From: Verrucomicrobiota bacterium
Lineage (GTDB): Bacteria; Verrucomicrobiota; Verrucomicrobiia; Opitutales; Opitutaceae
Assembly (NCBI GenBank): GCA_023416735.1
Contig: JAEZGX010000001.1
Coordinates: forward strand, 62,001-126,000
DNA length: 64,000 bases
Reading direction: 5' to 3'
Shown here: positions 59,386 to 64,000 of the stretch, one piece after another
Layout: the number at the start of each line of letters is the position of its first letter
Numbering within the stretch: the first letter of the stretch is position 1
The notes under the pieces: model-generated
Told to the model about the DNA's origin: nothing
Databases searched by the model: none
What the model saw: only the letters and a program-made list of their open reading frames with translations
Position numbers and translations under genes: made by a program

Positions 59386-59977
59386 AAAACCGCGCCACCG
59401 CGCCGCGTCGCGCCGCGATATCCATCAACGGCTCCGGCCCGATCGTCCCGGTCACGACAACCAACTTGTCGTCGTCACACACCGCGACGCACACTTTCTG
59501 CGCGCCCGTCCATCCGCCCCTCGCCGGTGCAAACACCAGCACCTGCGTGTCGCCATCGCTCACCGCCACCACGCGCTCCCATCCGCGTCGTTCCATGACC
59601 GCCGCCGCAGACGCAAACATCTCCGGCGCCCGCTCCTCGCGTCCGCCAGCGTCGATCGTGTAAACACCGACGCTCGCATTCCGGACCGCGCGCAACGCCA
59701 TCCGCGCGTCGTCCGGCATGTCCTTCACGAAGCTCAAACCGCTTCGCACCGCGCTCAACAACAGCGGTCCGGCCGACACTTGCACCTTCACTTTCGATTT
59801 CCTCGCCAGCGCCGCCACGACTTCATCGCGCAACACCACCGCATCGCGCGTCAACGTCACGGCGTTCACCACCGCTATCGCGAGCAGCGCGACACCCGCC
59901 GCGGCCAACGCCAGTAACCACTGCCACCAGCGAAAACGCCTTTCCGGCGCCGCTCCTGAGACGCGTGCGGGTTTCAT
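59381..59977 (-). CDS. Membrane-anchored DUF4252-like protein, paralogue 2
   Basis: A 198-residue protein with one N-terminal membrane helix ('WWQWLLALAAAGVALLAIAVV'). The C-terminal half aligns by eye with the gene upstream: R-A-V-R-N-A-S-V-G-V-Y, then 'RGWERVVAVSDGD' and 'DDDKLVVVTGTIGPEPL', which corresponds to the DUF4252 pattern. Its stop codon (TAG on the minus strand) lies inside the palindromic repeat at 59343-59385, so the original C-terminus may have differed. It is transcribed behind the 60008-60571 paralogue with a 30-bp gap. Confidence 0.7.
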   Translation of the reverse strand: MKPARVSGAAPERRFRWWQWLLALAAAGVALLAIAVVNAVTLTRDAVVLRDEVVAALARKSKVKVQVSAGPLLLSAVRSGLSFVKDMPDDARMALRAVRNASVGVYTIDAGGREERAPEMFASAAAVMERRGWERVVAVSDGDTQVLVFAPARGGWTGAQKVCVAVCDDDKLVVVTGTIGPEPLMDIAARRGAVARFL

Positions 59978-60007
59978 CGTGATTGTCGTTTGGTGCGCGC
60001 CGTCCGC

Positions 60008-60571
60008 TCACGCCGACTTCTTCCGGCCTTTCAACGACAGCTTTGCCAAAGGTTCGATGTTCAATCCTTCACCGAGCGCCGAGATCTGCTCTGGCGTGAT
60101 ATTGCCGACCACATTCACGAACACCGCCTTGTCTTCCGAACGATCGATCACCGTTACCACCACGCCATCGATGCTCTCGTCTTCGCGCATCTTCACATAC
60201 ACCCCGACATCTTCCGCCTGCTCCGCCTCCTTCACCGTCACGAGCCTCACCCAGCCCTGCCCTTCGAGTTCGCTGCGGATCGCATCCACACGATCGGTCG
60301 TCTCCGCCTTGTTCGTTTCGTTGAAGCCTACGACGTTCACCCGCACGTGCTTCAAGCTGCGCAGGAGCTCCGCGACTTCCGGTTCTTCCTTATCCACAAA
60401 ACGCGCCGCCAGCTTGATCAGCGGAGCATGCAAGTTCACCTCAACGAACTCGCATCCTTTCGCCGGCTTGAATTGGCCAAGATCGACATAGCCGGATTCA
60501 GCGGCACGAACACTCGTCGCCGCCAAGGCGACCGCGGAGAAAATCGAAACAAGAAAAAGACGACGTTTCAT
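60008..60571 (-). CDS. Exported DUF4252 protein, paralogue 1
   Basis: A 187-residue protein with a signal peptide (RRLFLVSIFSAVALAATSVRAAE). The mature part carries the DUF4252 layout: 'LLRSLKHVRVNVVGFNE', 'QGWVRLVTVKEAEQAEDVGVYVKMRED', 'IDGVVVTVIDRSEDKAVFVNVVGNITPEQISALG'. The family is usually found beside sigma factors and anti-sigma factors; none is seen here. The start is ATG 60571; the frame extends to 60637, but the signal peptide begins here. Its function is unknown. Confidence 0.85.
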   Translation of the reverse strand: MKRRLFLVSIFSAVALAATSVRAAESGYVDLGQFKPAKGCEFVEVNLHAPLIKLAARFVDKEEPEVAELLRSLKHVRVNVVGFNETNKAETTDRVDAIRSELEGQGWVRLVTVKEAEQAEDVGVYVKMREDESIDGVVVTVIDRSEDKAVFVNVVGNITPEQISALGEGLNIEPLAKLSLKGRKKSA

Positions 60572-60766
60572 AAGATGACTGGGTTGGGTTTTGGTTGTGA
60601 TCCACAGCGCGATTCGCGTGGCAGATGTCTCCATCACACGGCACGCGCCTTCAAAGTTGCACCGTCTCCAAAAATCCTCGTTTGGCCCGGCTCTTCCCGC
60701 GATCCGTAGATGCTCCGCGTTCGCGATTGCGCCCCCTTCATCGATCCTCCAGCGTCACCGGCTCCT

Positions 60767-61498
60767 ATGGGACGCCAGTGGCTTCACGCAAAACGCGCCA
60801 TCGTAAACCTGAAGAAGGGCCAGATGGTCGGGAAACTCGTCAAGGAAATGACCGTCGCCGCCAAGCTCGGCGGCGCCGACATCACCGCGAATCCCCGACT
60901 TTTCGCCGCCGTCGAAAAAGCGAAGAAGGCGAGCGTCACTCGCGACGTCATCGAGCGCGCCATCGCCAAGGGTGCCGGCACGGGCGCCGACAAAAGCTCG
61001 ATGGAGCACGTGGTCTTCGAAGGCTACGCGCCGCACAAGGTGCCCGTCATCGTCGAGGTTTACACGGACAACCACCAGCGCACCGCTCCCGAGATCCGCG
61101 TCCTTTTCAAGAAGGGCGTCCTCGGCGCCGCCGGTAGCAACAAGTTCCTTTTCGACCACGTCGGCCTCGTCGAAGCCCACCACGCCGATCTCAACATCGA
61201 TCGCGAAGCCGCCGCCATCGAAGCCGGCGCGAACGACTTCGAATCGCTCACGCACGATCAAAACGACGACATCCCGGCCGATCGCGCCGGCACTCGCTTC
61301 ATCACCGAACGCACTGCCGTTCACGCCGTTTCCACCTGGCTCGCCCAAAACGGCTGGACCGTCGTCACCAGCGAAATCGGCTATCTCGCTAAAACTCATC
61401 CCGAACTCGACGACGCCGCTCGCGCCGAGGTCGGCGAATTTCTCCAGGCCTTGGAAGATCACGACGACGTCCAACGCGTCTGGGCCGCAGTCAGATAG
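60767..61498 (+). CDS. yebC: YebC/PmpR family protein
   Basis: A 243-residue protein of the TACO1/YebC family, known as DNA-binding regulators and, in some cases, as translation factors that help ribosomes through proline stretches. 'MGRQWLHAKRAIVNLKKGQMVGKLVKEMTVAAKLGGADITANPRL' is the variant N-terminus, and 'AKKASVTRDVIERAIAKGAG', 'VFEGYAPHKVPVIVEVYTDN' and 'FKKGVLGAAGSNKFLFD' are conserved segments. The start is ATG 60767, since the preceding in-frame residues are not conserved. It is divergent from the DUF4252 pair (195 bp between starts). Confidence 0.93.
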   Translation: MGRQWLHAKRAIVNLKKGQMVGKLVKEMTVAAKLGGADITANPRLFAAVEKAKKASVTRDVIERAIAKGAGTGADKSSMEHVVFEGYAPHKVPVIVEVYTDNHQRTAPEIRVLFKKGVLGAAGSNKFLFDHVGLVEAHHADLNIDREAAAIEAGANDFESLTHDQNDDIPADRAGTRFITERTAVHAVSTWLAQNGWTVVTSEIGYLAKTHPELDDAARAEVGEFLQALEDHDDVQRVWAAVR

Positions 61499-61606
61499 CT
61501 TCGCCTCCGATAGACAGGCGGCCTCCCCACCGCGTATTTTCTCCGTGTTCCCTTGGGGCCAGCCCCTAGGAACCGCGACTTGGCGCTTCGGCACTATGCC
61601 ATCGCC

Positions 61607-62152
61607 ATGAAAATGTTAACCAAAGGACAGCAGGCCTGCGTGCTGGCTCTTCTCGCCGGTTCGCTCACCGCAGGTTGTTCCAGCACCTCTTCCAACACCA
61701 CCCGCGGCGCAGCCGGCGGCGCCGCACTCGGCGCTCTCGCCGGCGCCGTCATCGGCAACAATCGCGGCAGCGGCAACGCCGCCTCCGGTGCCGCTATCGG
61801 CGCCGCGGCCGGAGCCATTGCGGGCGGCGCCCTCGGCAATCGCAAGGATCGCCGCGAAGCGCCCCCCACGTCGTCCAGCTATTCTGGATACGACGCCAAC
61901 GATCCCGCCGTCACCAATATCTACGTCGAAGGCTCCCCGCCGCCACCGCCGCCCGCCCAGTCCGAAGCGGTCACTCCGCAGCCCACTTCTAACGCGGTCT
62001 GGGTTCCCGGCTATTGGTCCTACAGCGGCCGCAATTATACCTGGGTGGCGGGCCATTGGGAAATTCCACCCGCCGGTTACGACTCCTTCGAACCTCCCCA
62101 ATGGCGTCGTCAAGGTAATGGCTACGTTTACGTGCGCGGCCATTGGCGCTGA
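61607..62152 (+). CDS. Glycine-zipper lipoprotein with YXWXXGHW-type repeats
   Basis: A 181-residue lipoprotein. The signal peptide ends in 'SLTAGC' (lipobox Cys near residue 24). Residues about 35-78 form a glycine zipper (GGAALGALAGAVIGNN, ASGAAIGAAAGAIAGG) that could insert in a membrane. A proline stretch follows, then a C-terminal region with W-x-P-G-Y-W, W-x-x-G-H-W and 'VYVRGHWR', the WXXGXW-type repeats of outer-envelope proteins. The role is unknown, probably outer-membrane integrity. A strong terminator follows 34 bp after its stop. Confidence 0.82.
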   Translation: MKMLTKGQQACVLALLAGSLTAGCSSTSSNTTRGAAGGAALGALAGAVIGNNRGSGNAASGAAIGAAAGAIAGGALGNRKDRREAPPTSSSYSGYDANDPAVTNIYVEGSPPPPPPAQSEAVTPQPTSNAVWVPGYWSYSGRNYTWVAGHWEIPPAGYDSFEPPQWRRQGNGYVYVRGHWR

Positions 62153-62181
62153 ATCAAACGAGGCCGACTAATCGAAACACG

Positions 62182-62211
62182 AAAAAGCCCGCGGACTTCC
62201 GCGGGCTTTTT
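62182..62211. terminator. Bidirectional Rho-independent terminator
   Basis: Inverted repeat GCCCGCGG (62187-62194) and CCGCGGGC (62199-62206), loop of four bases, flanked by an A run on the left and a T run on the right. It ends the lipoprotein gene on the plus strand and the DUF3300 gene on the minus strand. Confidence 0.92.
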
Positions 62212-62230
62212 CATTCCCGACTCTTCCGAC

Positions 62231-63823
62231 TCACCGCTCCGCGCCTCGACCGCGGCCGCCATGACGCCCTCCCTCGCCGCGGTGTCCGCCTCGCATATCG
62301 CCGCTCGCGCTGCCGCCACCCGAACTCGGCGCCGAAAACCTCGGCGCGGAACGAGCTCCCGCATCGCTCCCGATCGAAGCCCTTTGCTCCGGCGCAGGAA
62401 ATCTCCGAGGCGCGGGCGCCGCTGCAACTTGGGGCGCCACCGCGCGCGGCGCTCGTTCCGCAAAATGCCGCGGCGCTTGCCTCTGCCCAGGTTGCTGCTG
62501 CTGCACATGCCGGGTTCGCCCTTCGGGCGGTGCCCGCAACTCACGCCGTTGCCCGATCTCCGGCCGCTGCCGCATGTCCGGTCGCTGATTGATCTGCGGA
62601 CGTGGCGTAGGCGCAGTTGCATGTTGCTGCTGCCTCAGCGTTCCCGCGGGCGGCGTCCCCACCACTCGCGGCGCGTTCGGCGTAAACTCCCGCCGCTGCC
62701 CGGGCCCGCGATTGCCATCGCGTTCTCTGTCCCGCCGCCAATCGCGACGTTCTTCGTTTCGCTGCCTCACCTGCGGCGCGCCTGCCGGAGTCTGCTGGAC
62801 TCCAGGATTGCGCGCACCTGCTCGCCAATTCGATCCCGCGGCAGGCGGTCCGATCTCCCGCCGCTGCTGACCATCCCGGCCGAAATGATTCCTCTGCCCG
62901 TCGCGATTTACCTGCGGCCGTGAACCATGCTCCCGCCGATCCCAGCGCCGATTCCAATCATGTCGGGGCGCTCCATGATGCGGCGTTGGCCGGGCAATTT
63001 CCCGGCCGGGACGATTGAAGTGATTGTGAGGACTCCGATGGTGATAATGTCGACGGTGCGACGGCGTCCACGGCTTCCAATCGTGATGGAAGCGATGATG
63101 ATGCACAAAACGATGGTGCCGCCAGTCGTGGTGATGCCGCCAGTGATGGCGATAGCTCGGATTCACCACGATCACGCGCCGTCCCCAGTCGCAATCGTAA
63201 CCGAGCCACCAACCCACGCCGAAACCCACGCCAAACGTAATCCACGGATCCGTCCGATAAATCACCGGACGCTCAACAAAGATAATCTCCGGATCGTAAC
63301 GCGGCACATACACCACATTCGGCTGCGCCGGCACGATGCGAATGTATTCTCCCTCGGCCATCACCTCCTGCTCCGCCGTGCTCATCAACAATCCCTGCGC
63401 TTTCGCCCTCGCCCGCACGCGCTGGATCGCTGCCATCACTTCTTCTGGTTTATCGAGATACGCGTCTCCCAATTGCCGCGTCCACGAAAGGTTCTCGTCC
63501 ATCCACTTCACCACGTCCGGATAACGCGCCAACCCTTTCACGCTGTTGTCCCAGGGCTGCCCTTCGATCTGCGCCTCCGCGCCGCCTCTCTCCAAAAAAC
63601 GCGCCGCCAGCACCACGTCCGAGCTCTCGATCGCCGCCGGAAGTATCAGCGCCACCAACACGTCCGGATACAACGCAATCGGCGCAACCAGTTGCTCCAT
63701 CTCATCTGAAGTCGCCACCGCCGCAGCCGCCGCCGAAGTGGCCGTCGAGGTTTGGTCTTGGGCCCGAACAGCTCCGGCGATCATCACGCCGAGAGCGAAA
63801 AAGAGGCTGAGTGTGGTTTTCAT
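62231..63823 (-). CDS. DUF3300 domain protein with His/Arg-rich tail
   Basis: A 530-residue exported protein with a signal peptide (KTTLSLFFALGVMIAGAVRAQ). 'LVAPIALYPDVLVALILPAA', 'WDNSVKGLARYPDVVKWMDENLSWTRQLGDAYL' and 'VMAAIQRVRARAKAQGLL' are the diagnostic DUF3300 segments. After 'WITFGVGFGVGWWLGYDCDWG' the C-terminal ~320 residues are low complexity. They are first His-rich (clusters such as 'HHWRHHHDWRHH'), then Arg/Gln/Pro-rich, which suggests metal or polyanion binding but not proof of it. The start is ATG 63823; the longer frame to 63976 lacks a signal. The 177 bp to the right edge show no gene. Confidence 0.88.
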   Translation of the reverse strand: MKTTLSLFFALGVMIAGAVRAQDQTSTATSAAAAAVATSDEMEQLVAPIALYPDVLVALILPAAIESSDVVLAARFLERGGAEAQIEGQPWDNSVKGLARYPDVVKWMDENLSWTRQLGDAYLDKPEEVMAAIQRVRARAKAQGLLMSTAEQEVMAEGEYIRIVPAQPNVVYVPRYDPEIIFVERPVIYRTDPWITFGVGFGVGWWLGYDCDWGRRVIVVNPSYRHHWRHHHDWRHHRFVHHHRFHHDWKPWTPSHRRHYHHRSPHNHFNRPGREIARPTPHHGAPRHDWNRRWDRREHGSRPQVNRDGQRNHFGRDGQQRREIGPPAAGSNWRAGARNPGVQQTPAGAPQVRQRNEERRDWRRDRERDGNRGPGQRREFTPNAPRVVGTPPAGTLRQQQHATAPTPRPQINQRPDMRQRPEIGQRRELRAPPEGRTRHVQQQQPGQRQAPRHFAERAPRAVAPQVAAAPAPRRFPAPEQRASIGSDAGARSAPRFSAPSSGGGSASGDMRGGHRGEGGRHGGRGRGAER

Positions 63824-64000
63824 GACTCGAAGGGGTAACCCGGTTGATGACGCCTCCGTGGCGATATGGTGACACCCACCGCGCTTACCCTGCCACCGTT
63901 CCGTTCCCCTCGCAACTTTCCCTGACCAAAGGTCGGGCGAGCCCGCCCCCCGCGAATTGCACACGTCTCGTCCCACACTCCCATCGGAACAGCCCCACCG

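Noticed and set aside
1..64000. tRNA, rRNA or other structured RNA genes
   Set aside because: Scanning the intergenic stretches by eye gave no cloverleaf, CCA-ended gene or rRNA-like sequence. A covariance-model search would be needed to exclude small RNAs.

Overview
The window is 64 kb of dense, high-GC bacterial chromosome: about 50 protein genes, no rRNA or tRNA genes recognised, no CRISPR array and no transposase. The gene set is Gram-negative (KDO transferase, late lipid A acyltransferase, four family 9 glycosyltransferases, an LptE-like lipoprotein). An exosortase, a secreted Ig-like protein with an 'IGGFV...LVRAVGP' motif, DUF4252, DUF3300 and DUF4254 proteins, and many short intergenic oligonucleotide repeats point to Verrucomicrobiota, most likely Opitutales/Opitutaceae. 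That placement is inference from gene content, not a database result.

Layout. 0-7 kb: the N-terminal part of a SNF2-type helicase runs off the left edge, then a small DUF2934-like gene, waaA, a two-domain M16 protease and a GH43 glycosidase. 7-9.4 kb: exosortase and fabF (minus strand). 9.5-16.5 kb: a plus-strand housekeeping run of HIT protein, PhoH-like ATPase, 7TM-HD phosphodiesterase, YbeY, an exported Ig-like protein, DUF502 protein and RecO. 16.5-22.3 kb: a Cas4/RecB-like nuclease fused to an XPD/DinG-type helicase, then pyrR-pyrB-pyrC. 22.4-28.4 kb (minus): a soluble multi-PAS hybrid histidine kinase, YqeY-like protein, flavin amine oxidase and a cysteine-rich copper-storage-like protein. 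28.6-33.3 kb (plus): Ada/AlkA fusion with coupled ogt (alkylation repair), CPBP protease, LptE-like lipoprotein, rpe and a frameshifted GNAT gene. 33.3-36 kb (minus): ABC ATPase and binding protein without a permease. 36.2-48 kb: hpt, a 1,254-residue exported protein of nine alternating beta-sandwich repeats, a UDP-glucose dehydrogenase-like gene, the serS-tilS-ftsH run and an exported protein of unknown function. 48-54 kb: an LPS core/lipid A cluster (four GT9 enzymes, DUF4254, LpxL). 54-56 kb: OppD and OppF-type ATPases alone. 56-64 kb: a coiled-coil protein, a nucleotidyltransferase, an alpha/beta hydrolase, tandem DUF4252 paralogues, YebC, a glycine-zipper lipoprotein and a DUF3300 protein.

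The most unusual signal is not a gene. At least seven kinds of short repeat (several with a 7-10 bp internal period, several palindromic) sit at gene junctions, supply stop codons and C-terminal residues of neighbouring genes, and are inserted in frame inside the nuclease-helicase, pyrR and one glycosyltransferase. I found no convincing new defence or biosynthetic system. The other best leads are the alternating-repeat exported protein, the nuclease-helicase fusion and the frameshifted acetyltransferase.
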